DNA of 64,000 nucleotides, from positions 80,420 through 144,419 of the forward strand of contig JACCGJ010002714.1 in NCBI GenBank assembly GCA_013407085.1. The letters run 5' to 3'. A model generated the notes under the pieces. That model was not told where the DNA came from and did not search any database. It saw only the letters and a list, made by a program, of their open reading frames with translations. Source of the DNA: Atriophallophorus winterbourni. Lineage: Eukaryota; Platyhelminthes; Trematoda; Plagiorchiida; Microphallidae. Position numbers and translations under genes: made by a program. Positions 52,040 through 64,000 of the stretch are shown piece after piece (the stretch's first letter is position 1; every line of letters begins with the position of its first letter).

Positions 52040-54206
52040 GCGGTGCAATCCAAATTAAATTACATAGAAAGATATTACCTGATAACGTTAGTTTGTGCAA
52101 TCCTCATGTCGTTGACACTGTCAAATTGCAGCGCTCCATAGCAAAGTCATCTGATACCTGCAAAATGTCATCAAGGAAAATATCTCAACTTGTTTCGAAA
52201 AACAACAAGATTCAGAGGTCGAAAGCGTCGGATCGATCAATAGTGCTACTGACTCAATGTTAGATGCCAAAAGCTAAATAATGTGTCTCTATACGAATGA
52301 CCAAAGTTTGTTTTATAAATTAGCCTAAATAACCAAGCTGTACAAATGATACTCACCACACAGCATCGCGGTGTCTAAAACATGATTTCAATCTTGTATG
52401 GATGAAAGAAATCTGTCGATCCGAAACATGATACTATTAAGGAACGATCGTTCACGAAACGTTGTTGGTGTGGCTCTATACTGTCACGAACGCCTTCAGC
52501 GCATGAAGATTCACTATCTCAACCTAGAAAAAGGAGATACTCTCTGGTGTAGCCATACGCAGAAGTCACAGAACGACTGGATCATTGACATAATAATTCG
52601 CCCTCGGTCTCCGACAAATACTAAAAACGACAGGTTATTAAAGACTCAACTATATACCGGAGGGATGTGTCGATTTCAATTCCAAGTCATAAGGGAATAC
52701 ACGATTTCTCATCTTTTCAACAGATCAGATAAACTTATACACACAACTCATTTTTATTTCCTTGAGCGCACTCAATGATTTAACATCACTATGTGTCTGA
52801 CTTCACTCACAGAACAGGATCAAAGTTTTGGATCCTCACTGTTTGATCTTCACTTCTGAGAGAACAGCAGTTAACGGTATTAACTGAATGCCACCCATTG
52901 TTGAAAGTGATCATCTTGTGTTAAGATTTGAATACGTATGCAGCCCTAGGTGAATATAGGAGTCAGCTAATGTAATCCGAATGATCGAATAAGTGAGTTC
53001 ATCACAACACGTAAAAAACCTTTTCAGAACTCACACTAACAAAAAGACCTTGGTCAAACATATATCCCAATTTGCGTATTGTTGATGAACGACCGGTAAA
53101 CGACTTCCGCTTTAAGCTTTGTAGTCAAACGCAAAAATGGAACGCGTAATGCAAGCTTGGGTTCATAACGGAAATAACAGGACTGATGCTTCCTGGTAAA
53201 CATTTCGCAACAAAGTAAACACTCTTATCAAGGAATAAAAGCAAAATTTGCATCGCATTGTATCTTTAAAAATAAAAGGAAATCCTGATTTGCTGTATCT
53301 GATTGTCTATGCTCGATCTAGCGTGAAACCAGGGGTGTTTTCTGTTATTATTATTGTTCTTATTGACGATGGACTAACGGCCTAAGCAAAGAAAAATAGC
53401 TGATGATTTTGCTCATTTGTATGATAAAGTATTTAGTCCGTTAGAAATTAGATCCACTTGAGAATTACCGCCATCAACGATGACTCAACAAATGACTGAC
53501 ATCGAGATCAATTCAGCGATTATACAACAACATGTTTGTATAATATTAATTTTCTTTCAACAACCTACCAGAAACTCTCTCTCTTCACTGATGATATTCA
53601 AATTTGGACTCTGATGAAATCCAATGAGTACTGCGTACTGAAACGTGATCTAGATGGTTTTCAGGAATGGTCGGTAAGGAATAAGTTGCCATTCAATTTA
53701 AAAGAGTGCAAGAGGTTGCAAATAGATAAGACATTTCAGTACCGATATCACATTGGGCAGACGATTTAGAGCTCGACAGAGTCAGAAGGGGATCTTGCAA
53801 TCTAATTATGTGGCAGATTAAATAACAGTCTGCATTTAAATTTCATCAACAAGCCTGGTTACATTTATCTGAGTATGCTGCGATGGATATTGCTTGATAA
53901 AATATAACATCATGCAAAGGAAATCGTAAGTGGTTTCCGAGTGTACGTGTCTGTTATCTTTGTAATGCCATCCTCGAAACTATTGGCATCGCTCCCAGCG
54001 TCGAAACGTTTCACAGGAATTTTGGATACTTATTTGTTGCATATCGATTTAACGACACATGCGTATTGACTCGTGTTAATTATTTAAGTGGACTATACTT
54101 GATATTACATGTTTATTTTATAACGTTTCCTGAAGGAATATTTACTATTGTATGGTAATTGTTAATCTATGTGCCTTCTGCTACCATGAATGTTTAATCT
54201 TGAATA
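52040..54206 (+). pseudogene. Decayed LINE 2-group element with tail
   Basis: The end of ORF1 (LVSKNNK) and endonuclease (NMILLRNDRSRN, VGVALYCHERLQ) are seen at 52398-52778. A reverse-transcriptase piece (LFTDDIQIW, SVRNKLPFNLKECKRLQI) is at 53536-53769; FADD reads FTDD. A 3' end with TTTAATCTTGAATAC is near 54193-54206. Many stops. Confidence 0.75.
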
Positions 54207-54340
54207 CATCTGCCATCTGCAGAATACATTCTTTATGTGAACGCTCATCATTGGTGCGTTCAATGTGCAAATTAAACTGCACATCAATCTTGCATAATCA
54301 ATGAACAAATTCCAGTTGGTTGAGGGAGAACAAATTAAAC

Positions 54341-54346
54341 TATAAA
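54341..54346 (+). promoter_or_regulatory. TATA box of the small secreted-protein gene
   Basis: TATAAA lies 59 bp upstream of the ATG. Transcription would start near 54370, leaving a 5' UTR of about 30 nt. Confidence 0.55.
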
Positions 54347-54399
54347 AGCAGTCTGATTAATATGTTGACGTATATCACCTATATTAAACTTGTAGAATA

Positions 54400-54838
54400 A
54401 TGGCATATGCAGCTATTGCTTGGACGCTGATTCTTTGTAGCACATTGTTGTCGGTGCAAGGTGAGTCAAATCTCTCATGTCATTCGAACACGTTATTTCT
54501 ATAAATTTAATGATAGTATTGGTTTTATCTGCGATATTATTCATTTCGCCTACAACACAGCAACGATTGCAACTTTACTCCTTTTCCTCATTTCAGTTGG
54601 ATCTGTTGTATTGAGTGAAAATACAAGTGTACAAAATCGGAGGTAAGAACGCGGTTTATTGATTTCTCATTTCCAGAGAATTGTTCTTATTTTGTATTGA
54701 GGCGGAACGAATAGATGCAACGAATCATGGTAAGTATCGGTTTTTTAATTAAGACGATCACGAACTTTCGTTTTCGGTGTGACAGGATTCGTAGATAATT
54801 TGAAACAGAGCTGTCGCAGTGTGGGACTTGTATTTTAA
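54400..54838 (+). CDS. Small secreted protein from a four-exon, micro-exon-type gene
   Basis: Coding exons 54400-54460, 54597-54642, 54677-54729 and 54786-54838 (61, 46, 53, 53 nt) join in one frame to 70 residues plus TAA. All introns are GT-AG with good donors (GTGAGT, GTAAGA, GTAAGT) and pyrimidine-rich acceptors; they are 136, 34 and 56 bp. Residues 1-20 form a signal peptide (AWTLILCSTLLSV core). The mature part is about 50 residues, with one N-x-S site (Asn29) and two Cys (42, 63). A TATA box lies upstream and AATAAA downstream. Very small introns and exons with a signal peptide are hallmarks of schistosome micro-exon genes, although exons there are often multiples of 3. No homolog is recognised; the function is unknown, presumably secreted. 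Confidence 0.62.
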
Positions 54839-54948
54839 CCCAAGCTCGATGGTGGATAGTGGACTTCCGCATAGAAATGTACTGAACTATTGTGAAGATC
54901 CATCTGTTGTTTCGCGTAGAAAAGCCTGTGCATTATTATTAATTTGCA

Positions 54949-54954
54949 AATAAA
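54949..54954 (+). terminator. Poly(A) signal AATAAA
   Basis: It lies 111 bp after the stop codon of the small secreted-protein gene, giving a compact transcript of roughly 370 nt after splicing. Confidence 0.5.
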
Positions 54955-54959
54955 CGCAT

Positions 54960-56450
54960 TTTAAAATTAATGTTGTTTGATATTATTATATGCCCGTGGA
55001 TGAATCATGTTGGCTCTCGCAAAACAAACGTAGTCTTGTTCAAAATAATGTTAGTGTTGGGTTTCTAGAAAAAATGTTAAAACGTTTCACCTATGAGCTG
55101 ATTGAGTAATGGTTTCACAGGTTTATCAGGAGCATATGTGTTGTAAAAATCTAAATAACTCAGAATTAAGATTAACAAATTTAAAAACACAGATCCGATA
55201 AGCAGCCTAGCAATTCCACTGAATATCAATCACTGATCAGAAAGTCAGTTATTACTGAGCCCTTTTTTGAAACCGATCATACGTCTGATCTCAAAACGTG
55301 AAAGTGATGATACCATACATCAAGCGACCTCACGGTGTGACATTTTGATAAAAGGCTGGTAAAATGTGGTAATAATCGCAAATGGGGTTGATATCTCAAC
55401 AAACCCTCGTCCTATTTCGTGTTTGATGAACACTAACATTCGAAATCAACGATTACGCATTCATGCTAATCGGTAAACGAATATCAAATATTAATGGACA
55501 GAGTCAAAATGATTGAGAATTTACAAGCTTGCTTGCCTATCTTAACAAGCACAGTACCCACGATGGCCAGTGGAGTTGTCAGCTAGCTAAATATTGGTAA
55601 GGTGGATACAAATTGAAATTGACCATTAATCCTACTGCCACATTTGGTTCGAATACAATTCTAACAGAAGCGATATAATTTAACAATGAATTACGCAACA
55701 ATTGATTCACTAGAAATGACTTTATCCCGTAAATGATATCCCAATTGGTCGAAAACATTCTGCCATATTTGCTACCGTTTCGAATAATGGATGAACGCGA
55801 TTAGCGTTCAAATTGATGTTTTGACTTCTTCCGGCCGATGTTGAAGTTGAACGTATCTTGCAAGTGTAGGATTTCTTGATACTCCACAGTGTTTGGGATC
55901 ACATCACAGTCCGTTTTCTGCGTTTGATCTTGCTCACAGCAACCACTGCGAAAAACAGTACTCGGGCGATCGACTTTCGATAAATCCTGACGGCAGGATT
56001 TACGTTTAGCAGCAGTGAGCATTAGGTGATATTTCACAGTGTTAGAAGGCTCTGATCATGAAGAATAAAGCAGCCCGTATCGTTGATTAGTTGGAAAAGG
56101 GACACTATTTGTAATCAGCGCAACATATTCCAACTCACTGCTCGACCAACTTATTCAAACACATGTGCTTAAACACACGTAGTTTAGGTTGAAACTCATG
56201 TGTGCAGTACAAATACCTATCAGATTGAACCAGTATATAATTTAGCTTATCTTGTTTCAGCAAGTGGGGACAACCTCTCGCTAGACACGAAGATTGATTC
56301 GCATTGAATCAGTAAACGCATAGAAAACAATGCTCCAGCATCAAAGCCGCTGCTGATTCAAATTGATACAATTTGCTTAATCGTTCATACGAGCACATCA
56401 TACATTTTTAAATGTAATTAAGCGAAATCGGTTGCACACATTATCCACGT
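54960..56450. other. Unassigned, possibly unique sequence
   Basis: No repeat match within the window was noticed. A minus-strand frame at 55801-56037 (78 codons; LSKVDRPSTVFRSGCCEQD) has biased composition but no recognisable domain. Confidence 0.35.
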
Positions 56451-56720
56451 TTGCCAGCTTTTTATTTAGATTATCAACAACAGGAAACAGGTCCTAAGGT
56501 GCCTTACTGTGATGAAAATGCGAGCAATTTCGAAATAAGAATGTATTGTGCTCATTACAACACGTTGTACATCACCCAAAGGTTGTTTGTGGGTCGCATA
56601 CGCAATTTTTCAAATATTCTTTATTTGTTTCAAAGCATGTACCTTTCCCACCCGTTGAGTGCGAACACCACGGAACCGATCGTTTGGTATGATGAAAATG
56701 CAGGCAAATATCTATCTTAG
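56451..56720 (+). CDS. Hypothetical 89-residue ORF with an internal repeat
   Basis: YCDENASN near residue 23 and WYDENAGK near residue 79 resemble each other in protein and DNA (GATGAAAATGC in both). No signal peptide at the ATG; it could be an exon of a longer gene, or two decayed repeat copies. Confidence 0.18.
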   Translation: MPAFYLDYQQQETGPKVPYCDENASNFEIRMYCAHYNTLYITQRLFVGRIRNFSNILYLFQSMYLSHPLSANTTEPIVWYDENAGKYLS

Positions 56721-57109
56721 TTCACCACGATTGGTGCAACACTGTATATGTGAGTATGGGTACGTGATTGAACAGATAGATCCTACTGTCCCATAGATGA
56801 ATGAATTGATTTGTTTGATCCCATTCGTTCCATGAGGGGCACTGATTAACGGGGAATGTTTACCGTCACCTGGAATGATACAATATACTACCTAATACGG
56901 TCGTGAACGACTGAATGCAATTGCTTCTCGAATGAGCTAGGAATTAGTTGACAAGTTTTCACGGCTGCTATACATTCCGGTGTAACACCGGGATATATAT
57001 GACAGTGTATTGTTAATTACTTCCGAAAATTTATTAGGAGGGAATATAGGAGAGGCGCGCTTGTGAGTGAATTTGAAACGATTTATATGAGTTCGAAAAA
57101 ATTGTTAAT
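56721..57109. other. Unassigned
   Basis: No feature seen. Confidence 0.3.
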
Positions 57110-57984
57110 GTAAAGACAATTTCCTCAAATAGAATTCAGGTTACGTTTGTACGTAGTATATGGATAGCGCATGACCCGAGATCGCGGCGCACGGTAAACT
57201 GTGCTCACTACATCGGAATCTACATCAAAACAATGACCACAATGAGTAATTTTTAGAACAACAGCGGCTCGTTCAAAACTTGACAAACACAATTGTGTGC
57301 AATACAAAGTAGTGTACAGATCGGTATTCTGGCTGTAAGTGCGCATTACAGCTGCAAAATTTAAGATCGATTATCGGTTTTGATCAGACGTTTGGTTAAA
57401 TTAATTATCCTGAATTTTATTAAATATAATTGTGGCTCAAAATGAGATGAAATTGTATTCTGTTTCGCGTTGCAGAGCATGTTGAAGTCGGTTTAAAACG
57501 GGGACAAGCAGTCTAACACGGCATCATTTAGAGAATTGTGATGCGATCTATCTGTCTTTTAGATCGGCTTCAATGCATCCAAAATTATTTCACGATTTCT
57601 TTCGAATAACCTTTTGGATGATAGCACCATTGAAATGTTAGCCAAGGATAAACTTCAACGCTGCAAAAGAAGGTGCATATTATCTTCTATAAACTTCAGG
57701 AAAATGGTTTATTCCAAAAGATCTACTCTAAAGTGAGTCGAAATCAGATTGTGGACCTATGTGCAGACCTCAATTGTGGCAAAAACATTGTCATATAGAT
57801 ACGAAAGATTTTGACAGTGACCACACGAGTTAGAAAAGATTTGCTCCACACACATTAGAGTCATGGCGTTAAACGTCGTATGCAAGTCGGGGTGGAGCAA
57901 ATTAGGTGCTTTGCTTCTTAACGCAAATCGTCCGGTGGGCTTTAATCTGGCACCATTCGTGAAGGAGCTACATACTGCATTCAA
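57110..57984 (-). pseudogene. BTB-like remnant, copy 4, most diverged
   Basis: The frame 57125-57346 reads DLYTTLYC, ERAAVVLKITHCGHCFDVDS and DVVSTVYRAPRS, parallel to 16165 and 47965 with many substitutions but an open frame. The frame 57757-57984 carries FNAMTLMCVEQIFSNS, aligned to LHNASDVCDQEPLFANS at 48680-48877. Open frames in a diverged copy hint at past coding constraint. Confidence 0.45.
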
Positions 57985-59050
57985 AACCTGAAGTCTGGGA
58001 ATCCTACAGTTTGCTGAGGAACAAAATTTACCAAAATGTATAGGTGGATAACAAGATGTATCAAATCAATCTGATGAATAAAACTGAACAAAATCCAAAG
58101 CTCTACATTCAGATGGTGAAATTGAAGGCCAACTTAAAGCCAGGCGTTTTCGCATCACTTCCGTCACCTCCTTTGATCCACCAAACTACTCGCTTAATTT
58201 CACTCTAATGTTAGCTATCCTAACTAACGCTTATACTATGTCATGCATGCGTGGTGATCATAAATTAACACAATTCACGGAATAGCTGTTGACGTTAAGA
58301 ATGTACTGGTAAGTCTTTCGGTGCAAATACACTATATTGTTTGAGTATTGATGGAAAAACTCCTGTCCACCAATAATAATGTGCACATGCTCTATTCTAA
58401 CCACCCTCTGGTCTTTTTCAACCTGTATCTGAGTTGTATAGAGGTTGCTACTGCCTGGGAAAGTTGATTAATTAGTACGATATAAAAAGGCAAGATCAAA
58501 TCCGACGTATCTTACTACAGACTATTCACGTTGTCGCCAGTGTTCTCTAAACTTATCGAAGTATTTGCAGCTTTTGAACGTATCAAACATTTGGAACAAA
58601 ATACCGATAACAGGAATGGTATAGTTATTAGGGTTAGGATTAAAGGAGCAATATCCAGCACATTGTAAGATACAAGTGGCTTACCTCGGGGCTCTGTTCT
58701 GCGGCCAGTAATAATCATACTCGTATAAGCGAACGATTTGCTGGAAATAGTACGCAGCAAGTTCATGTTATTTGCCGATGACATCAAAAGTCAGGACCAG
58801 CAAAATTCCTGTATTCTTGGGTGTGTCGATTAGCATTGAATTGGTGTATCAACGACCGTGTTCTGTGTTGTTTGAATCGTCCTTACAAAGTTGAGCACTG
58901 AGTATAGCATCTTCGTTAATTTTACCATGCAGGCACTCTCACGGAAAACTAACAACTATATGAAGTAAGCTGTTCACGCATGGTCACCATGGTTCCAAAA
59001 ATACATGACCTTTCAACGAATTGCATAATTTCCAATTGCGGGTCTTGACG
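57985..59050 (+). pseudogene. Decayed LINE 1-group ORF2
   Basis: 57970-58160 corresponds to 1590-1765 of LINE 1. 58500-58800 includes a LFADD-like site (ATGTTATTTGCCGATGACAT) and GVPQGS-like remains. 58950-59040 corresponds to the 3' third. Many indels. Confidence 0.7.
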
Positions 59051-60235
59051 CATATTTTCTCATGACCTCAAAGATACTGTCGCTTGATCCACACAAATGC
59101 CATCAAACCGGAACCCGGAATATTACGTGTTTGAAATTGTCGTCGTCGTCGACCATTTCGGTGATCATTTCTCATGTGTTGTGTCGGAGGGTAAATTCTT
59201 CATGACATTCGAAAGCTCGTGATTAGCGCTAATCACTAATAAACTTTGCCCCATAACAATATCATTTTACATTCGCACTCAAATAGAACCACATTTTTTC
59301 TTGAAATCTTATCTATGTCAACTCAAAGATGTTGTGTTAAGTATGACTTGGTTATGCCTTATTATCGGGGAGCATCATCGTGCACCGAGCTGTTTGACAT
59401 TCCAATCTTAGCATTTAACCCATAAGTGAGGATTACTATATTATTCTACTCTAGTGTATATCACATTCTCCTCTAATGTGAAAACATGCTCAAATTACCC
59501 GCAGATACATAACACAACCGCTTACTGGCTTTTGTGTCACAAGGTGGAGTTCGATGAGCAAATTCGAGGTTTCAACTACTCATTAGTGTCGTGTCTCATC
59601 ACATTTTTAAGAGAAGTCCCGATTTACGATTCAAGAATGTAGGGTAGAAAAGCTTGTATCGGTACACAGCCACAAAATATTCGTCTGATATTATAAACTC
59701 TTCTTGTATTTAAAAAAAATGTTAAAGATTATCTGGAGGTGACGTAAAAATATTGACTACGATAAATTTCGTGAGGAGATCTCTCAAAAAAGTTAAATAG
59801 ATGTCATGTAGAGTGGTATTAATACGCATAAATATATCCATTTTCTTCCTGAAAATATTTTACTGGATAGTTTCACGACATTTGATGGCGGGGAGTTTTA
59901 TATGAATCTAACGCGCACGGAATATAAAATCCGACAGGTGTTTTAGAGAAAACGTTGAATATCAAATGCCAGTGGGTGAACAGCTGTGGTATTGCTTGAC
60001 CAGATGCAAGATAAAGGTGTCTAACAATGCCTATTTGAGTTCATAATTTATTTTAAGATAGGACTAGATCCAATATAAATTCTGTGCACGATAGTGTATC
60101 CTAATTAATATGCACCGGTCGATCCTCATATGGTAGGATTCTGAGACATACATTTTAGTTGATCTCTGATAAATCCTATTGATCAGCTTGATGTCGTTCA
60201 TTGTGCTTGAGCTTGAACTGAGTAATCAGCTTCCT
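59051..60235. other. Mostly unassigned, two dispersed blocks
   Basis: 59520-59690 and 60170-60235 are inverted relatives of 15061-15280. The rest is not recognised. Confidence 0.45.
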
Positions 60236-60236
60236 G

Positions 60237-60274
<38 letters not shown>
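60236..60274. repeat. (TA)n microsatellite
   Basis: About 38 bp of TA, at the junction of hh240 sequence and the dispersed block. Confidence 0.95.
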
Positions 60275-60276
<2 letters not shown>

Positions 60277-61365
60277 CGTACAACGAACCACGATGTTTAA
60301 GCACAGAATCACGTAGTGATTCGTGTTCTAGCTCCGGAGGCGCCTAAATATAATCAAAGTAATGTGTTGCTCGCATCATTCGCAGTTACACACCCCTACC
60401 GGTATCTGGCTGTTTGCCGTCATAAGGTGGATACTGTAAGATCAGTTTTGATGCGCCTTGATACAGCTGATAAATGCTGAACAAGGTTATACTTGAATGC
60501 CACTGTTACACAGCGTTCATACAACGGACTAGATGTTCAAACTCGGAAATACATAGTGATTCGTGGTTGAGCATTCGAGGCGCTTAAGGATGACCAATGT
60601 AATGTGTTGGTTACATCCCCGCAATAACACTGCACTACGGTTTTCTGGCTGTTTGCTGTCATCAGGTTGGGACAGTGAGATTGAGTTCAGTGAGCCTTGA
60701 AAACCGTACATAAATATTAAACAAGGTTATACTTGAATGCCTCTGTTGTATATGGTTCGTACAATGAACCAATATGTTCAAACGCAGAATCACATAGTGA
60801 TTCTGTTAAAGCTCTTCAGAGCCGTATGGATGCCCAAAGTCTTGTTTTGCTTACATCAGTCGCAGTAACATATCACTCCAGGCTTCTGGTTGTTTGACGT
60901 CAATCGGTGGAGACAGAAAGACCAGTTTGAATGAGCCTCGAAACAGCGGATAAATGCTGAACGAGGTTATGTTGAATATCACTGTTACATAGCGTTCCTA
61001 CAACACACGAGATGTTCAAAATCAGAATCACATATTGTTTCATGGTCGATTAATTAAGGCACTTACGAATGACCAAATTAATGTGTTGCTTACATCACTG
61101 CACTTACACACCACTATCGGTTTCTGGGTGTTTGCTGTCATCAGATTGGGACAGTAAGATTAGGTTCTGTTAGCCTTGAAATCGGGGATAAATTGTAAAG
61201 AAAGTTGTACGTGGATGTCACTGTTACATGTGGTTCGTAAAACGAACACCTTGTTCAAACACAGAATCACATAGTGATTCGTGGTCAAGCACTCGAGACG
61301 CTTATGGCTGACCAAAGCAGTGTGTTGCTCATATCAGTGGCAGTTACATATTACTACCAGCTGTT
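60275..61365 (-). repeat. hh240 tandem cluster, right arm of the inverted duplication
   Basis: On the minus strand, unit-specific details match the cluster at 4398-4655 plus 9457-10290: for example AAGCAAAACAAGACTTTGGG occurs only at about 9703 and its counterpart near 60850. Hammerhead segments near 60400, 60640, 60880 and 61120 have mixed core preservation. Confidence 0.85.
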
Positions 61366-62880
61366 TTGACTTCGTCGCGACCGATATCGTTCGGAAGATC
61401 TTCTTTTGCTAAATTCAACAAGCTGTGCATCCTTTGTGCGAGATTTAATCTACGGTAAGCAGGACTGTTTTACTCGTTAATTTGTATCCAATACATTGCG
61501 ATACGTTCCCACATGAACCTCGCAAATTTCATCGCTCATACGTAAACAAATCGATACGCGCCCAGGTGTTTCACTGAAAGCTATCACCACCTACACTCAA
61601 CGATCAGACCACCTTGGCCAGACGACCTCAACAGCTATCTAGACCTACGAAAACTACGCGTGACTTGTGTCAAATTTGCAAAAAGGGGGTAAGTGTGAAG
61701 TCGAAAGTAGTCATGTGTTATATGTGCTCTACTAAGATACACACTAATTGCGATAAAGTTTTGACTAACGAGGCAGTAGTAATTATTAATAATGCTGAAA
61801 TTCCAAGTGTCTGTTATGTGTGCAGCGTCTGTAGAACAAAGCCGTCAAACGGCTACAGGACACATGTATTACAATCAGGAGACCTAGAATATCGCATCAA
61901 ATACTCAGATAACTGTTCCCGAAATCTTCGAGGAAACGTTGAAGTTAACATTACTTGCCAAGAATAACTCACTCAAAAATTAAACTGATATAGACCCAAC
62001 GCTACATCCCGTAACTCCACAAGTTACTCCATTTCATGAAGAGAATTTGCGGGAGGCTGCACAGTTTAGTGATGCAAACGCTAGTTGCGACTCAGAAGTT
62101 ATTCACATTAGAAAGTCGAAAGGGCGTGTACTGACTGTCCAACAGCAGAATTCCTTTACTTCAAAAACTAATACTGAAATGAAAACAAATTTGATGAACC
62201 TCAGTGTAATTTTCACCAATGTGCCAGAGACATCAGAGACACTTCTGTCGAGTAAAAGAACTCACGAAATTGAACAATGGTACCAGCTGTGTTCAATGAT
62301 GGATATGAGCTCGTTACTGCCTGACTCAATAACCCGCCTAAGTCGGCACCTTAATTCTGCTTATCTCGACGAACACGTTTACTGAGAATAACTCTCAAAA
62401 GCCAAAAAGATATGGAAGACGTTCATTTACACTCTTACTTGGTTCGTACATGTTCACAGAATAAATGTCGCATACATGCTGATATTCCTTGGTGGGAGAG
62501 AAAAAGAAATTTAAACCATGAGTAAAAATTTGACCCACGCCGTTTTGTTATTCTTGCTGTTCCCGAACACACTAAAGAAGTAGGAGAGAACGACTTTATT
62601 CGTTTACACGAATTTTCAGCAATACATTATTTTCTCCACAAAATACAAATATCATAAAATGTATAAAATGCAGCACAATGAAATGATGCTTGAGCTAATA
62701 AAGTGTCAGGTGACCATAGGGTAGACTAATGTGAGGCGAATTTGAAAAACAAAAATTGGAGAATAACTGGAACATTTCAGCGTCATTTGAAAAATTGTCG
62801 AGCGCTTCTTTAAATCTATAACAGCTTTTGATTGATCAACCATGTATCGAGCCAAGTATGAAACAAAAGAGTATTTAAAT
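61366..62880 (+). repeat. Right arm of the inverted duplication (partner 3558-4397)
   Basis: Keeps the 5' UTR, finger and core of ORF1, of which the left arm lost the middle. Flanked by hh240 sequence on the left, as in the left arm on its right. Confidence 0.85.
61614..62520 (+). pseudogene. LINE ORF1 with PHD-like finger, broken
   Basis: The frame 61614-61967 starts MARRPQQLSRPTKTT and contains a full C4HC3 finger: CQIC, CYMC, HTNC, CYVC, C. It stops at 61965-61967. A second frame, 62047-62385, has the core (LSVIFTNVPETSETLL, SITRLSRHLNS) and is then shifted by one missing base near 62374 relative to the left arm. DIPWWERK follows in the new frame near 62490. Confidence 0.8.
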
Positions 62881-62929
62881 TTGTTATTTCTAGAATAGGG
62901 AATAACATAGTTACTTCGGGTGGAGATAA

Positions 62930-64000
62930 AAGATTCACAAGATTCAAGATTCTAGATTCAAGATTTTATGGTTGAAAAAGCAATTACCTTACAATAACCA
63001 TGGAGTTGAACTATAGGTACAAGTGTATATGTGTATATGTGTGTAGAAAAATTTCAAAATCAAAATAATTCTGGTAACGATTGACTATAAATAGTTCGGG
63101 CATAATTTGGATTGGCTCTCAGGAAATCGTCTAGTTTTAATTTAAATATAGAAAAAGTGCTTGAGCTTACCAAATTGGCTGGCAGTGTATTCCAAGCGAA
63201 ACAAATACGCACAGAATAAAAATACATGCGACAGTTCTGATTGGAGTGGGGTATTTCCAACTTGCAGTTGTGACCGCGGTTGTTGCTGGATGTTCGTCGG
63301 TGAAATAGTATATACGAAGGGTGGGAAACACTGTTAAGGATTTTGAATGCGAGGAGGAGGTCGGCCCGCAGTCTCCTTTGTGCAAACGTCTTCAGCTTCA
63401 GTTTACTTAGTCGGTCAGCGAATGGTAGGTTTTCGAGCCCAATGAGCAACTTTGAGGCTCTGTGGTATATGCGATCCAATATTGAAATGTCTTTATGAAG
63501 CCATGGAGTCCAGGCTTGTGAAGCGCAATCAGTAAGCGGGTGTATGTACGTGTTTATCATCAGAGAAGAACAGCTCTGGGAAAAACGTCCGAATATCCGC
63601 CTTAACACACCGAGCATCCGAGACGCGCGTTTGTAAACCGCTTCGCATTGACGACCGTTTTTCAGGCTACCGCAAATCCAGACACCCAGGTCTTTTTATT
63701 CTTTGGTGTACTCCAGGATATTGTTGCCAAGCTTGTATGAATGAGAAAAGCTTAGCACACGACCAATGTGCATGATTCGAGACTCCTGCATGTTTAGCGG
63801 TAGGTTATTTTCAGATAACCACATTTGCAAAGCATCCAAGGCACTTTGAAGCACACTGCAATCCTCGGCAGTGCTGATTTTTTCCAGATTTTTATGTCGC
63901 CTGCGAACAGAACCATCTTAATGCCGCCTGGTGTTGACAGGTCATTCATATAGATCAGAAACAGTATCGGTCTAAGCACGGATCCCTGTGGAACACCGCA
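62930..64000 (-). mobile_element. CR1-like element, 3' part, runs off the right edge
   Basis: Tail (TTGAATC-like, on the minus strand) at about 62930-62971, then 3' UTR and ORF2. It is a close inverted relative of 38800-39814. Confidence 0.85.
63060..64000 (-). pseudogene. Reverse transcriptase C-terminal part, broken
   Basis: GRFSQSCSSLMINTYIHPL and IYHRASKLLIGLENLPFADR lie in the open frame 63060-63617. Upstream, the catalytic motif reads FAGD and the A-run after TGG is one base short, exactly as in the copy at 38300-39676. This copy lacks the 8-nt compensating deletion and the TAA of that copy. Confidence 0.85.

Noticed and set aside
1..64000. tRNA and rRNA genes
   Set aside because: No cloverleaf with A and B box spacing and no rRNA core segments were noticed by eye; a covariance-model scan would be decisive.

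Overview
This is a eukaryotic window with almost no single-copy sequence: a nest of retrotransposons, satellite-like repeats and their inverted duplications. Non-LTR elements are CR1/jockey-like (an ORF1 with a PHD-like C4HC3 zinc finger; an ORF2 with AP-endonuclease and reverse transcriptase) and RTE-like, and there is one Ty3/gypsy-like fragment. With introns as short as 34 bp, a micro-exon secretory gene and hammerhead-ribozyme repeats, the best guess is a flatworm, perhaps a schistosome-like trematode. No decisive species marker was recognised.

Layout. 1-3557: CR1-like element with open ORFs, running off the left edge. 3558-10891: old ORF1 remnant and a tandem family of ~240-bp repeats (called hh240 here), split by a nearly full-length CR1-like element (4656-9456). 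10892-15300: decayed LINE pieces. 15330-19744: a duplicated block (partner at 46571-48993, inverted) carrying a short CR1 insertion. 19745-22055: gypsy-like gag, LTR and pol end with a CR1 reverse-transcriptase fragment captured inside. 22060-29885: an RTE-like copy on the minus strand, interrupted at 23198-27885 by an 18-unit array of a 257-bp repeat. 29886-33316: hh240 and a LINE remnant. 33317-38060: mostly unassigned, with old fragments. 38245-39814: CR1 3' half. 39815-47640: hh240 tracts holding a two-layer nested CR1 insertion. 47641-54206: duplicated block, second RTE copy, LINE remnant. 54341-54954: a compact four-exon gene for a 70-residue secreted protein, with TATA box and poly(A) signal. 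55-60 kb: fragments. 60275-62880: hh240 plus ORF1 remnant, an inverted copy of 3558-10290. 62930-64000: inverted relative of the 38-39 kb element.

The most notable system is a pair of hammerhead ribozyme repeat families. Each 257-bp unit carries a type I hammerhead (core CUGAUGA, 4-bp stem II, GAAA, cleavage after GGUC) whose helix III is the palindrome ACCGGU, as expected for ribozymes that cleave as dimers. The array is flanked by an 8-bp target-site duplication (ATACAGAC) inside an RTE copy, so it arrived as a multimer. The unrelated hh240 repeat carries a second, more decayed hammerhead plus two conserved hairpins, and is a frequent landing site for LINEs. This looks like a retrozyme-type (non-autonomous, ribozyme-bearing) system living beside LINE and LTR machinery that could mobilise it.
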